Below are positions 18,296 through 28,566 of a stretch of DNA of 64,000 bases, piece by piece (position 1 is the stretch's first letter; each line of letters opens with the position of its first letter). Source of the DNA: Flavobacterium aestivum (GTDB lineage: Bacteria; Bacteroidota; Bacteroidia; Flavobacteriales; Flavobacteriaceae); assembly GCF_026870175.2 (NCBI RefSeq), contig NZ_CP113977.2:3658001-3722000 (forward strand), read 5' to 3'. The position numbers were made by a program, and so were the translations under genes. Below the pieces are notes generated by a model. That model was not told where the DNA came from and did not search any database. It saw only the letters and a program-made list of their open reading frames with translations.

Positions 18296-20746
18296 TTAAT
18301 AGAAATCGACATTTGTCGTCACTTTAATAGCTCTATATTGAGCAACAGCCTCAAAACTATTCAATATCTTTTGGATAGTTTTTTTTGTGTTTCCAATTGA
18401 AGCTTGCTGAGGAATTTTAATGATTATAGTACGAATATATTCATTTCGAATTCTACTAATCACAGGCTCTTCTGGCCCCAAAACCGGCATAGCCAAATTT
18501 TGGCTTAATACCTGATACAACCACATTGCTCCTTCCTTAAGCTTATCAAAATCACGCTGCTTAAGTGTTAATTTTATAATTCTAAAGTAAGGTGGATACT
18601 TATAAATTTGCCTGTCATACAATTGCTCTTTATACATCCCAATATAATCGGTATTGGTTACTTGCTGAATTGTATTGTGATTAGGATTATACGTCTGAAT
18701 AACCACTTTTCCTTTTTTTCCTGATCTCCCTGAACGTCCAGCTACCTGAGTCATCATTTGAAAACTTCGTTCGAATGCCCTAAAATCAGGATGATACAAC
18801 ATATTATCAGCATTCATAATCCCTACCAAATTAACATTGTCAAAATCCAAACCTTTGGCAAGCATTTGAGTCCCCACCAAAATATCAATTTCACGATTCT
18901 TGAAACTGTCTATAATTTTTTCGAAACCAAATTTACCTCGTGTAGTATCCTGATCCATTCTTCCTGTTTTGGCATTAGGAAAAATAGCTACCAATTCTTG
19001 TTCTATTTGTTCTGTACCAAAACCCTTCGTTATCAAATCAATACTTGAGCACGAATGACAACGGGTAGGATTTGCCATTGAATAACCGCAATAGTGGCAA
19101 CGCAACTGATTTTTGTGTTTATGATAAGTAAGACTTACATCGCACTGCTGACAATGCGGCACATGTCCACAGGTTATACATTCAACTATTGGTGAATACC
19201 CTCTTCTATTTTGAAATAAAATAACTTGTTCTCCCAACGACAGAGCTGTAGTGATTTCTTCGATCAAAACATCACTAAAATGACCATTCATTTTTTTGCG
19301 AAAGTATTTATCTTTTAAATCAACCAATACTATTTCCGGCAAACTTACATTACCAAAACGCTCAGAAATTGTCACAAAGCCATATTTATCCGATTTTGCA
19401 TTAAAATAGGTTTCTATACTTGGTGTTGCTGAACCTAAAAGTACTTTGGCTTGATGCCCATTTGCCAAAACTATAGCTGCATCACGAGCATGGTATCGAG
19501 GAGCTGGATCCGATTGCTTAAAAGTTTGCTCATGTTCTTCATCAATAATAATAAATCCTAAATCATAAAATGGCAAAAATAATGCTGACCTTGCCCCAAT
19601 CACAATTTGAGCTTTTTCTGCATTTTTCAAAACCTGATTCCAAACTTCTACCCTTTCATTATTATTATATTTAGAATGAAAAACAGCTACTTTATTTCCA
19701 AAATGAGCTCTTAATCTTGAAACCAATTGAGTGGTCAAGGCTATTTCCGGCAATAAATACAAGACTTGCTTTCCCGTTACCAAATATTCCTCTATCAGCT
19801 TAATATATATCTCTGTCTTACCACTTGAAGTAATTCCATGCAAAAGACAAACTGCTTTATGCTCGAAGTTTTCTTTTATGGAATCAAAAGCTTTTTGTTG
19901 AGCTGCACTTAACTGAAGCTCTCCTTCTCTACTATTGCCTGTAAAATTAATTCGATCTTCTTGCAAAAAATACTCTTCGAATATTTCTTTTTCTACCAAT
20001 GCTTTAATAATTGCGGTAGAAGATTTCGCTACCTCAACTAGTTTTTTTACAGTAATTGGCTTTTTTTCGGTGGCGCTTAATTGAAAATAATTAAGAACTA
20101 TTTCTTTTTGCTTATTGGCACTTTTAAGAATATCAAGCAATTCTTTTAAACCGTCGTTCGTATCATATTTAGGATGCAAACGGACGTAACGAACTAATTT
20201 AGGCTTATAATTTTCCTGAACTTCTTCTTGAAGTACCAAAATATTTTTATCGACCATTTTCTGAATAACGGGAAAAATATTATTCTTGTTTAAAATAGCG
20301 ATAATATCCTGAACTTTTAGTGAATTTTGGTACTGCAAAGCCTCATAAACCAAAAACTCATCATCCGTGAGTAAACTCTCATCTACAAACGAATCATTTT
20401 TTTTTGTAATTATAGTTTCACTTTCCAATAGTAATGCACTAGGTATGGCACCTCGGTACACATCGCCAATGGCACACATATAATAATTGGAGATCCAGAG
20501 CCAATGATTGATTTGAGATTCTGTTACTATCGGAAATTCATCCAATATTTGATGAATTTCCTTAGCATCATATAATGTAGGCTTGTTATTGTGTATTTCA
20601 ATTACTAAAGCTGTATAAATTTTACTTTTCCCGAAAGGTACAGCCACTCTCATTCCTTTTTTTATAAAAAGAAATTCTGTTTCCGAAACACTGTACGTAA
20701 AGGTTTTGGCAAGAGAAAGCGGTAAAACAACTTCTACAAAATACAT
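18296..20746 (-). CDS. priA: Primosomal protein N', replication restart helicase
   Basis: Superfamily 2 DNA helicase of 816 residues that reloads the replicative helicase at stalled forks. The N-terminal DNA-binding domain has VVLPLSLAKTFTYSV and VAVPFGKSKIY. The helicase core carries Walker A (GITSSGKTE), the DEEH box, and motifs III-VI including QVAGRSGR. Between lie the paired zinc-binding Cys clusters (CITCGHVPHCQQC and CHYCGY...CHSC). All eight cysteines appear present. It follows the DUF2147-like gene after 114 bases containing a degenerate octamer repeat. Confidence 0.96.
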   Translation of the reverse strand: MYFVEVVLPLSLAKTFTYSVSETEFLFIKKGMRVAVPFGKSKIYTALVIEIHNNKPTLYDAKEIHQILDEFPIVTESQINHWLWISNYYMCAIGDVYRGAIPSALLLESETIITKKNDSFVDESLLTDDEFLVYEALQYQNSLKVQDIIAILNKNNIFPVIQKMVDKNILVLQEEVQENYKPKLVRYVRLHPKYDTNDGLKELLDILKSANKQKEIVLNYFQLSATEKKPITVKKLVEVAKSSTAIIKALVEKEIFEEYFLQEDRINFTGNSREGELQLSAAQQKAFDSIKENFEHKAVCLLHGITSSGKTEIYIKLIEEYLVTGKQVLYLLPEIALTTQLVSRLRAHFGNKVAVFHSKYNNNERVEVWNQVLKNAEKAQIVIGARSALFLPFYDLGFIIIDEEHEQTFKQSDPAPRYHARDAAIVLANGHQAKVLLGSATPSIETYFNAKSDKYGFVTISERFGNVSLPEIVLVDLKDKYFRKKMNGHFSDVLIEEITTALSLGEQVILFQNRRGYSPIVECITCGHVPHCQQCDVSLTYHKHKNQLRCHYCGYSMANPTRCHSCSSIDLITKGFGTEQIEQELVAIFPNAKTGRMDQDTTRGKFGFEKIIDSFKNREIDILVGTQMLAKGLDFDNVNLVGIMNADNMLYHPDFRAFERSFQMMTQVAGRSGRSGKKGKVVIQTYNPNHNTIQQVTNTDYIGMYKEQLYDRQIYKYPPYFRIIKLTLKQRDFDKLKEGAMWLYQVLSQNLAMPVLGPEEPVISRIRNEYIRTIIIKIPQQASIGNTKKTIQKILNSFEAVAQYRAIKVTTNVDFY

Positions 20747-20753
20747 TCCTTTT

Positions 20754-20790
20754 TAGACTACTTAGATTGTTAGATATTTAGATTTTGGAA
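20754..20790. repeat. Degenerate TTAG-phased octamer repeat upstream of priA
   Basis: TAG occurs at 20754, 20763, 20771 and 20779, spaced 9, 8 and 8 bases, each within a (C/T)TTAGA context. It is a short decayed relative of the phased octamer repeats at 4.6 and 28.6 kb, placed just before the priA start. Confidence 0.5.
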
Positions 20791-20860
20791 TTTAAAAAAT
20801 TGATTTTGCCATTTGCTCTTTACCAATTCGAGCTTGGAATTTTAAAATTGAACTCAACTC

Positions 20861-21295
20861 TTAATTCTTAACCCTAGACCAATATTGAGTGCGGCCAAAC
20901 ATAGAAACACCTATATAACCTCTAAGTTTTAATTTATCATTTCCTTCAAGAGTAATGAAACATTTGTATAATTTTCCGTTTTTAGGATCCAAAATTTGTC
21001 CATCATTGTACTCATTACCGTCTTTACGCAATCCTTTTATGATTACCATTCCAAGGATTGGTTTGTTTCTATCTTCTCCTGTACATTCTTCACAAACTCT
21101 ATTTCTTTTATCTGCTTCAAAAATCTCTACAATTTTACCATAAATCTTTCCAGACTTTTCATAGATTTCAACTATTGATTTTGGCTTACCAGTTTCATCA
21201 TCGACTGTTTTCCATTTCCCAACAACACTTTGGCTCTGAGCATTGCAAATTATTGCAAAAAAGACAGCTAAACTAAATACGATACTTTTCTTCAT
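20861..21295 (-). CDS. DUF2147-type secreted protein
   Basis: A 144-residue protein with a signal peptide (about 19 residues ending in CNAQS). The mature part shows the pattern of the DUF2147 family: VVGKWKTVDDETGKPKSIVEIYE at the start, a Cys pair in CEECTGEDRNKP, then GLRKDGNEYNDGQILDPKNGKLYKC and a final LKLRGYIG with a Trp-containing end. The family forms a small lipocalin-like barrel and its role is not known. The Cys pair may form a disulfide or bind metal; this is a guess. It lies between yihY and priA on the same strand. Confidence 0.85.
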   Translation of the reverse strand: MKKSIVFSLAVFFAIICNAQSQSVVGKWKTVDDETGKPKSIVEIYEKSGKIYGKIVEIFEADKRNRVCEECTGEDRNKPILGMVIIKGLRKDGNEYNDGQILDPKNGKLYKCFITLEGNDKLKLRGYIGVSMFGRTQYWSRVKN

Positions 21296-21392
21296 TTTTT
21301 TAAATTATTAATTTATATATAAAACCAGATTGCAATCACAGCTTGTTTTGAGGTTGTTTAGTCGCAAGAATACTAAATTCGTCTTTATGACC

Positions 21393-22343
21393 TTATTCGC
21401 TAACCAAACTTTTTTTGATATGATTATTTTTATTTTTGCGTAGTTTATGAATTGTTGCATTCAATTCAAATCCCAGTAATAAGATCATACAGTTTATCCA
21501 AATATAGAACATCATAATCAGTAATGTTCCAATCGATCCATAAAGCTCATTATATTTAGAAAAATGTATTACCCATATTCCAAAAAAATAGGACGAAATT
21601 ATAATCAATATAGTTGTAAACACTGAACCAATACTTATAAATGGTGGTTTATGTGATTGTTTTGTCCCATAACGCAATAACACAGATGAAGTAATTAAAA
21701 TCATCAAAATCACAAATATATACCTCCCTAAAATAATCAACGGAATCCGATCACTCAACACGTCCTGTATTGCTGTACTTTGAATTAAAACCTCAAAAAC
21801 AACAATAATGGCAACTGTCAAAAGCAAGAGAATAGAAAGTAACAATGAAATTCCTAATGCTACAAAATATTGACTTAAGAAACCTCTTTTTTCCAAAACA
21901 TGTCGAGAAGACTCAAATCCTCCCAAAATTCCGTTTATCCCATTTGCCATCAAGAAAATAGACAATAAAAAACCTGAGGACACTAATCCGGAATGACTAT
22001 TATTTAGAATATCGTTTATGATATTAGCAATTGCATCATAGGTATTTGGTGGCACTCCCTCCTTAACAAATTGAAGAAAATCATCCTGAAATCCTTCTAT
22101 AGGTATGTAAGGGATTAAGTTTAGTATAAATAACGCAAAAGGAAATAAAGCCATAAAAAAACTAAATGCTACTGCACTGGCATGATATGAGAATGCTCCA
22201 TCGATGATTCCTTCAAAATACAATTCCAATAAATCATAAAAAGAAAAACCTCCTAAACCTGGAACTTTAATCTTCTTTAAAATATGCATCAGGTTTCTTA
22301 CAATCGGGATTTTTTCGATTTTTGCCTCAATCTTAAATGTCAT
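21393..22343 (-). CDS. YihY/BrkB-family inner membrane protein
   Basis: A 316-residue integral membrane protein with about six transmembrane helices. The family pattern is clear: DGAFSYHASAVAFSFFMALFPFALFILNLIPYIP near residues 51-84, GILGGFESSRHVLEKRGF in the middle and YGSIGTLLIMMFYIWINCMILLLGFELNA near the end. The family was once called RNase BN by mistake. The biochemical role is unknown, and a transport role has been suggested. It starts 4 bases after nadC and is surely co-transcribed. Confidence 0.92.
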   Translation of the reverse strand: MTFKIEAKIEKIPIVRNLMHILKKIKVPGLGGFSFYDLLELYFEGIIDGAFSYHASAVAFSFFMALFPFALFILNLIPYIPIEGFQDDFLQFVKEGVPPNTYDAIANIINDILNNSHSGLVSSGFLLSIFLMANGINGILGGFESSRHVLEKRGFLSQYFVALGISLLLSILLLLTVAIIVVFEVLIQSTAIQDVLSDRIPLIILGRYIFVILMILITSSVLLRYGTKQSHKPPFISIGSVFTTILIIISSYFFGIWVIHFSKYNELYGSIGTLLIMMFYIWINCMILLLGFELNATIHKLRKNKNNHIKKSLVSE

Positions 22344-22347
22344 AACT

Positions 22348-23205
22348 CTAAATTGCTTTTAGACTTAAATCCATATTATAAACAGAGTGCGTTAATGCTC
22401 CTGAAGAAATATAATCAACACCACATTCCGCATAACTGCGCATCGTATCTTCATTGATATTTCCCGAAGATTCAGTTTGGCATTTGGTTCCAATTAAGAC
22501 AACTGCTTTTCTAGTATCTTCGTAATTAAAATTATCAATTAATATTCTATGCACTCCTTCGCATTTCAAAATCTCAATAACCTCTTTTAAATCTCTTGCT
22601 TCAACAATGATTTTTAAATCCAGATTATTTTCTTTTAGATACGCTTGGGTTTTGGCTATTGCCAAAGTAATTCCGCCTGCGAAATCTATATGATTATCTT
22701 TTAACATCACCATGTCATATAAAGCAAAACGGTGATTTTCTCCTCCTCCAATTTTCACTGCCCATTTCTCTGCAGCGCGAAAACCTGGTGTTGTTTTACG
22801 AGTATCTAATATTTTTGTGTTGGTACCTTTTAACAATTGCACAAAACTGTTTGTTTTTGTGGCTATTGCACTCATTCTTTGCATAGAATTCAGAACAACT
22901 CTTTCTGCTTTCAAAATTGACTGAGAACTTCCAGAAACATGAAAAACAACATCACCAAACTTTACAGCTGCTCCGTCTTCAATAAAGGTCTCTATTTCTA
23001 AATTTGGATCTACATATTCAAAGATCATTTTAGCCAAATCCACACCTGCAATTATCCCATCTTCTTTTACGAGCAATTTTGCTTTTCCCGATGCCTCTGC
23101 AGGAATACAAGCTAATGAACTATAATCTCCAGAACCCACATCTTCTCTAATAGCATTGGCAATTAGTATTTGTAACTCCTTTTGAAATTGTGCTTCACTT
23201 ATCAT
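22348..23205 (-). CDS. nadC: Nicotinate-nucleotide pyrophosphorylase (quinolinate phosphoribosyltransferase)
   Basis: Converts quinolinate and PRPP to nicotinate mononucleotide in NAD synthesis. The 285 residues show the family motifs RVVLNSMQRMSAIATKT (about 103-118), the substrate-binding DTRKTTPGFR, GGGENHRFALYD and LKDNHI, then the C-terminal barrel end with VDYISSGALTHS. All phosphate- and quinolinate-binding basic residues in these motifs are kept. The gene leads a likely operon with the YihY gene. NadA and NadB are not in the window. Confidence 0.96.
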   Translation of the reverse strand: MISEAQFQKELQILIANAIREDVGSGDYSSLACIPAEASGKAKLLVKEDGIIAGVDLAKMIFEYVDPNLEIETFIEDGAAVKFGDVVFHVSGSSQSILKAERVVLNSMQRMSAIATKTNSFVQLLKGTNTKILDTRKTTPGFRAAEKWAVKIGGGENHRFALYDMVMLKDNHIDFAGGITLAIAKTQAYLKENNLDLKIIVEARDLKEVIEILKCEGVHRILIDNFNYEDTRKAVVLIGTKCQTESSGNINEDTMRSYAECGVDYISSGALTHSVYNMDLSLKAI

Positions 23206-23524
23206 TTTTTGTAATTTTTTAAAGAATGCTAAAGTAGGATTTATTTTGTGGATTTAAAAATAAGTAAGTTTAAAATTGAGGATTTCACATTTTTATTCTG
23301 ATTAAGTTTTCTTTTGTTTAGCTATTAATATCTCTATTTAATTTTTAAACATTATGTAAATATTTAAACCTCATTAGATTCCAATTACATTAACTTTTAC
23401 TATTAAACAATTTAATCTTATTGAAAATTACTATACAAAAAAAGAAAACAAAACTGGATTAAAACCCAATCTTGTTTTCTTTAAAAAATCTTCGGTATTC
23501 TAAATTATAAAATCTTAATTCGTC
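23206..23524. other. Intergenic region of 319 bases
   Basis: Holds the leader of nadC at its left end and the terminator of the M28 peptidase gene at 23441-23482. The AT-rich sequence between shows no ORF or repeat I can support, and no good TAnnTTTG box for nadC was found. Confidence 0.55.
23441..23482 (-). terminator. Terminator of the M28 peptidase gene
   Basis: Long imperfect hairpin: an 11-base perfect outer stem (AAAGAAAACAA with its complement) plus mismatched inner pairs, with A/T runs on both sides. It lies 43 bases past the stop at 23525. Confidence 0.75.
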
Positions 23525-24913
23525 TTAAGGATTTTGTTTTACAACTCCATTTTGGTCTATCATATACATCAAAGCTGCCATAGTTCCAGCTCCAAGTTCT
23601 AATTCTCTTTTATCAATAGCATCAAACTTGTCGTTTGCTGCATGGTGATAATCAAAATAGCGTTGTGAATCTGGTTTCAAACCTGCTTTTACTAGTGCTA
23701 CTCCTGTTAATGGTTCTATGTCAGATCCTGCATGTCCTTTTACAAAACTATGAATTAAATAAGGTTCAAATATATTTTTCAAACCTGTTATTTTAGCAAA
23801 ATTTGCATCGTCACATTCCAAAGAAAAACCTCTAGGAGTAAATCCTCCTGCATCACTTTCTAAAGCAAAAATGTGATTTTCTTTATTAGCCAAAGATAAC
23901 TCTTGATATTTACTTCCTCCTCTTAACCCATTTTCCTCATTCATAAAAAGAACAACGCGAAGTGTGTTTTTAGGCTTATAATTCATATTTTTAAAAATAT
24001 TCATCACCTCCATACTTTGTACCACTCCTGCACCATCATCATGAGAACCATCTGCTAAGTCCCATGAATCAAGATGTCCTCCTACTACCATTATATTTTC
24101 CGGATGCTCACTTCCTTTTATTTCCCCTACCACATTATAAGACAATACATCTTCAAATTGCTGACAACTTTGTTTAAAATAGAATTTTAAATTTGGGTTA
24201 CTCTTTAAAGTCTTGCTTAATAATTCAGCACCATTGGTACTAATTGCAGCAGTTGGAATGTATTGTGATTTTGGAAGATCACCATAGCTTTGTCCTCCTG
24301 TATGGGGAAAATCGTCTAATCGGAAAGTTAATGAGCGAACAATTGTACCAACAGCTCCCAATTTTGCAGCTTCTCTAGCTCCTGCATATCTTTGACTATT
24401 TGCTCCTGAATAGGCTTCAAAAGATTCTATCGCACCATTGTCCATTGGGCGATTATAAAAAACAATCTTTCCTTTTACTTTATCAGTTCCCAAAGCTTTT
24501 AGTTCATCAAAACTATGAACTTCTATTACTTCGGCAGTTAATCCATTTTTAGGTGTAGCTATTGATCCTCCCAATGCACAAATTGGCACTTTTATTTTAG
24601 CAGAATTATCTTGAATGTAGGCTGTTTCTTTTTCGCCACGAACCCATTTAGGCACCATCACTTCTTGCAAATACACTTTATCAAAACCCAATGTTTCCAT
24701 TTGCTTTTTGGTATATTGAACTGCTTTTTCAGCACCAGTAGAACCTGACAACCTAGATCCTATATCATTAGAAAGGTAATCTAACCATGAATAACATTTA
24801 GAATTCGTAAGTGCTGATTTATAAATTTCCTTAAATACTTGCTCATCTTTCGTTTGTGCAAATACAGCTACACTATTTATAAAAAGTAGTGAAAGCAATA
24901 GATTTTTTTTCAT
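23525..24913 (-). CDS. Secreted M28-family zinc metallopeptidase (carboxypeptidase Q-like)
   Basis: An exported peptidase of 462 residues with a signal peptide (about 19 residues, AVFAQ). A PA-like inserted domain spans roughly residues 130-250. The M28 zinc ligands are visible in order: His and Asp in GGHLDSWD, Asp in DDGAGV, the Glu pair in MNEENG, Asp in LESDAGG, and a final His in YHHAANDKFD. The layout matches plasma glutamate carboxypeptidase-like enzymes, which trim dipeptides. It is a single-gene unit with its own promoter box (24982-24989) and terminator. Confidence 0.92.
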   Translation of the reverse strand: MKKNLLLSLLFINSVAVFAQTKDEQVFKEIYKSALTNSKCYSWLDYLSNDIGSRLSGSTGAEKAVQYTKKQMETLGFDKVYLQEVMVPKWVRGEKETAYIQDNSAKIKVPICALGGSIATPKNGLTAEVIEVHSFDELKALGTDKVKGKIVFYNRPMDNGAIESFEAYSGANSQRYAGAREAAKLGAVGTIVRSLTFRLDDFPHTGGQSYGDLPKSQYIPTAAISTNGAELLSKTLKSNPNLKFYFKQSCQQFEDVLSYNVVGEIKGSEHPENIMVVGGHLDSWDLADGSHDDGAGVVQSMEVMNIFKNMNYKPKNTLRVVLFMNEENGLRGGSKYQELSLANKENHIFALESDAGGFTPRGFSLECDDANFAKITGLKNIFEPYLIHSFVKGHAGSDIEPLTGVALVKAGLKPDSQRYFDYHHAANDKFDAIDKRELELGAGTMAALMYMIDQNGVVKQNP

Positions 24914-24981
24914 TTTTTGGTCTTTTAAAAATTTATTTTTTGATTAATTGGAGCTGCAATTTCGGCATTTTAGAATAAAAT

Positions 24982-24989
24982 CAAAGTTA
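24982..24989 (-). promoter_or_regulatory. Flavobacterial -7 box, M28 peptidase gene
   Basis: Minus strand TAACTTTG, 68 bases upstream of the ATG at 24913. No clear -33 element was seen. Confidence 0.45.
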
Positions 24990-25044
24990 AATTTTTTAAA
25001 AAAAATCCTGCTTTTTTAACACATTCAGAATTTAATTAATTTTA

Positions 25045-27132
25045 TTATTTAATCGGTTCAAGACTAATGGCTGTTCCTCCGCCTGGAGCCAATACCAAGT
25101 TTATTTTTGATTTACTGCTTACCTCAACTGTTTTTATTTTATAGGCTATTGGGTTATTTTTCCAATCGGCATCTTTGGCATCTTCATAAATAATGGCTTT
25201 ATACTTTTGTCCTTTGGTAAGAAAATCTAATTTTATTTCAGATTTTCTGCCATTTTCATCTGTAATCGCGCCTAGAAACCATGTTTCCTTACCTTTGGTT
25301 TTTCTGGCTATGGTCAAATAATCTCCAGGTTCTGCTTCCAGAATTTTAGTGTCATCCCAATCTAGCGCTACATCTTTTATAAATTGAAAAGCATCTGCAT
25401 ATTTTTCATAATTTTCAGGTAGATCTGCTGCCATTTGCAAAGGTGAATACATGGTCACATACAATGCCAATTGTTTTGCTAATGTAGTATGTATCTGTTC
25501 TTTTTTACTGTTGTCATAATAGCTCATTTTGATTTCAAAGATTCCAGGGGTATAATCCATTGGTCCTCCAAGAAGTCTGGTAAACGGTAAAATGGTTTCG
25601 TGACTTGGCGGATTCCCTACACTCCAAGCATTAAATTCATTTCCACGAGCGGCTTCGGCTGCAATATAGTTTGGATAGGTGCGGCTGTAACCTGTTGGTC
25701 GTGACGATTCATGTGAATTGATCATGATTTTATAATCAGCAGCTCGTCTTGCCACATAATTATAATGATTCACCATTGTTTGTCCGTCATGAAACTCACC
25801 TCGTGGAATAATTTTTCCAACATAACCCGACTTTACAGCTGGATAATCATACTTCTTCATCAGATTGAAAGCTCGATCCAAATGACGTTCGTAATTAGCC
25901 ACTGATCCTGATGTTTCATGATGCATAATCATTTTTACGTTTTTTTCTTTAGCGTAAGCCGAAATTGCTGCAATATCAAAATCTGGATAAGGAGTTGTAA
26001 AATCAAAAACTTCTTCTTTCCAATTACCAAACCAATCTTCCCAACCTACATTCCATCCTTCGACTAAGACACCATCAAATCCGTTTTTTGCAGCAAAATC
26101 AATGTATCTTTTGGTATTCTCTGTGGTTGCTCCATGCGGTTTTTTACCTGCTCCCTTTTGGGAAGCATCTTGTGTACCGCTTAAATCCCAAGTAGATTTC
26201 CCTACGTGCATTTCCCACCAGATTCCAACATATTTCGTTGGTTTTATATATGAGACATCATCAAGCTTACAAGGTTCGTTTAAGTTTAAAATCATTTGCG
26301 AACCTACAATATCTCTTGCATCATCACTAATCATAATTGTTCTCCAAGGTGATACACAAGGCGTTTGCAAATAAGCTTTGTCTCCTATTGCATTAGGTAC
26401 CAATAATGACGATAATTTGAAGTTAGCATTATCTACATTCAAGTGCATTACTGGATAATTGACTACTGCTGCTTCAAAAATATTGACATATATGCCTGTT
26501 GGCGATTTCATCATCAATGGTGACTGTACTGAATATTTACCGGGAATTGATTTTACTCCGATTCCGTTATTTAAGTCCAGTTTAGAATTATCTATTTCAG
26601 AAATTTTGGTTTCATTATACGCATACTCATTACTGTCAAAATCACCTGGAATCCAGAATGCTTTGTAATTGTCAGACAAATTAAACTGTGATTCTTCATC
26701 TGATATAATGAAATAATTCAGGTTTTCTTGTTTTGGAAAATCATATCTAAAAGCTACTCCTTCATCGTATACTTTAAAAATGATATTCATTTTCACATTT
26801 GTTTCCTTTTGTTTTAAAGAAACTGTAAGCTCGTTATATTGATTTAGGATTGATGCTTTTTGACCTAAAACTGGTTTCCAAGATTCATTGAATGTATCTG
26901 CTTTTGAAGTCTGAATTTCGAAATTTGCATCAAGGGCCGGTTTTTCTTTGAGTTTTATCCCTAATGTACTTTCCAGAATAACGGGTTTGCCATTATAATT
27001 TACCGAATAAGATGGTTTTCCGTTTGTCAATAATTTAAAATCGACCACAATTTTACCGGAAGGTGATTGTACGCTTTGTGCTTGGAGTAATCCTGTTACA
27101 ATAGTTAAAAAAATAGATAATAAATATTTCAT
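25045..27132 (-). CDS. Glycoside hydrolase family 97 (alpha-glucosidase/alpha-galactosidase type)
   Basis: A secreted or periplasmic glycosidase of 695 residues with a signal peptide of about 18 residues (LLQAQS). GH97 proteins have an N-terminal beta-sandwich (about 20-290), a catalytic TIM barrel (about 290-570) and a C-terminal sandwich. The barrel motifs are clear: YVGIWWEMHVG, DGVLVEGWNVGWEDW, MHHETSG and INSHESSRPTG. The two Glu in the last motifs are candidates for catalytic or calcium-binding residues of SusB-type inverting members. No SusC/SusD pair is adjacent, so it stands alone outside a polysaccharide utilisation locus. The substrate is uncertain. Confidence 0.93.
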   Translation of the reverse strand: MKYLLSIFLTIVTGLLQAQSVQSPSGKIVVDFKLLTNGKPSYSVNYNGKPVILESTLGIKLKEKPALDANFEIQTSKADTFNESWKPVLGQKASILNQYNELTVSLKQKETNVKMNIIFKVYDEGVAFRYDFPKQENLNYFIISDEESQFNLSDNYKAFWIPGDFDSNEYAYNETKISEIDNSKLDLNNGIGVKSIPGKYSVQSPLMMKSPTGIYVNIFEAAVVNYPVMHLNVDNANFKLSSLLVPNAIGDKAYLQTPCVSPWRTIMISDDARDIVGSQMILNLNEPCKLDDVSYIKPTKYVGIWWEMHVGKSTWDLSGTQDASQKGAGKKPHGATTENTKRYIDFAAKNGFDGVLVEGWNVGWEDWFGNWKEEVFDFTTPYPDFDIAAISAYAKEKNVKMIMHHETSGSVANYERHLDRAFNLMKKYDYPAVKSGYVGKIIPRGEFHDGQTMVNHYNYVARRAADYKIMINSHESSRPTGYSRTYPNYIAAEAARGNEFNAWSVGNPPSHETILPFTRLLGGPMDYTPGIFEIKMSYYDNSKKEQIHTTLAKQLALYVTMYSPLQMAADLPENYEKYADAFQFIKDVALDWDDTKILEAEPGDYLTIARKTKGKETWFLGAITDENGRKSEIKLDFLTKGQKYKAIIYEDAKDADWKNNPIAYKIKTVEVSSKSKINLVLAPGGGTAISLEPIK

Positions 27133-27154
27133 TTTGGTTATTTTGTTAATTTCT

Positions 27155-27162
27155 CAAATATA
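27155..27162 (-). promoter_or_regulatory. Flavobacterial -7 box, GH97 gene
   Basis: Minus strand TATATTTG, 22 bases before the ATG at 27132, a spacing shared by many genes in this window. Confidence 0.5.
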
Positions 27163-27301
27163 AATATTTATTCACTCCTATTTTTTTCTAAAAACTACTA
27201 CAACCATGTAGTTATAAAAAGTTATTTAAAATTGAAAGAATTAACTTAACAAAACCGCCAATACTCATTATTTCTAAACAAATATGCTCAATAACTACAT
27301 A

Positions 27302-27335
27302 AAAAAAGCTCCTATTCAAGGAGCTCTTTTTTTAT
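27302..27335 (-). terminator. Terminator of ackA
   Basis: AGCTCC and GGAGCT arms (27308-27313 and 27320-27325) around a 6-base loop, with flanking A and T runs of about seven. It starts some 12 bases past the ackA stop. Confidence 0.85.
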
Positions 27336-27346
27336 AATATTGAATT

Positions 27347-28546
27347 TTAATTCAATATCAAGTTATAAACCTGATTTGCGATCTCTATTTCTTCATTGGT
27401 TGGAATTACCAAAATCTTAGTTCTTGAATTTGGAGTATTTATTTCCCTCATTTCTTTCGAGCGTATTTCGTTTTTAGCATGATCCAACTCTAAGCCAAAA
27501 TAATCCATATCAGTGCACACCAATTTCCTTATATATGATGAGTTTTCACCTATTCCTGCTGTAAAAACAATAGCATCAATACCATTCAACACAGCCGCAT
27601 ACGATCCTATAAATTTCTTAATACGGTAAGCGTTCATAGCCAAAGCCAATTCGCAATCGGCATTTCCTTTTTCGGCATTAGATTCTATATCCCTTAAATC
27701 ACTAAATCCTGTAAGACCTAGCATTCCGCTTTGTTTTTGTAACATTGTGTTTACTTCATCTACTGTATATCCTAATGCTTTAACAAGATAAAAAATAACT
27801 GATTGATCAACATCTCCAGAACGGGTTCCCATAATCAATCCGTTCATAGGTGCAAACCCTAGAGTATGGTCGATACTTTTCCCGTCTTTGACAGCTGTCA
27901 TACTACAACCGTTACCCAAATGTATGGTGATAATCTTTGAAGTATTTGTGTATTTATTATCTTTTAAAAATTGAATGGCATTTTCCGAGACATATTTATG
28001 ACTGGTTCCGTGAAAACCATAAACACGCACTTTATTCTCTGTCAAAAGAAAATTAGGCACTGCATATTTATGGGCTACAACTGGGATTGTTTGATGAAAA
28101 GCAGTATCAAAAACAGCTATCTGTTTGGCATCAGAAAAAATTTCTTCGGCTACAATTATACCTTCTAAATTGGCTGGATTATGTAATGGCGCTAATTCTA
28201 TGAGTTGCTTTATTTTTGCTTTTACAGCTTCATTAATTACAACTGTATCAGAAAAAGCACTACCGCCGTGTACTACACGATGTCCTACAGCCTCTATTTC
28301 TTTGGTACTTTTGATTACACCTATTTTCTCGTCCATTAACAATTGGGCAATTTTTTTCAGACCAATTTTATGATTGGCAATCGGTAATGATTCTTCTATT
28401 TTAGCCGACTGGGTTACATAACTTAAGTTTGAAACCTCCAGACCAATTCTATCAATCATACCACTACAAATTACTTCATTAGCTGGCATATCAATCAATT
28501 GATATTTTATAGATGAACTTCCCGAGTTTATAATTACTATTTTCAT
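27347..28546 (-). CDS. ackA: Acetate kinase
   Basis: Interconverts acetyl phosphate plus ADP with acetate plus ATP. The 399 residues match the ASKHA-fold acetate kinase family. Visible are NSGSSSIKYQLID at the N-terminus, GHRVVHGG near residue 86, the FDTAFHQT and GFHGTSHKYVS motifs, HLGNGCS and GTRSGDVDQ, with TAGIGENS near 330. All motifs are intact. The partner pta lies upstream on the same strand, but 209 bases packed with phased octamer repeats separate them, so their coupling may be altered. Confidence 0.97.
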   Translation of the reverse strand: MKIVIINSGSSSIKYQLIDMPANEVICSGMIDRIGLEVSNLSYVTQSAKIEESLPIANHKIGLKKIAQLLMDEKIGVIKSTKEIEAVGHRVVHGGSAFSDTVVINEAVKAKIKQLIELAPLHNPANLEGIIVAEEIFSDAKQIAVFDTAFHQTIPVVAHKYAVPNFLLTENKVRVYGFHGTSHKYVSENAIQFLKDNKYTNTSKIITIHLGNGCSMTAVKDGKSIDHTLGFAPMNGLIMGTRSGDVDQSVIFYLVKALGYTVDEVNTMLQKQSGMLGLTGFSDLRDIESNAEKGNADCELALAMNAYRIKKFIGSYAAVLNGIDAIVFTAGIGENSSYIRKLVCTDMDYFGLELDHAKNEIRSKEMREINTPNSRTKILVIPTNEEIEIANQVYNLILN

Positions 28547-28566
28547 TTATATATTTTTTTTAGTAA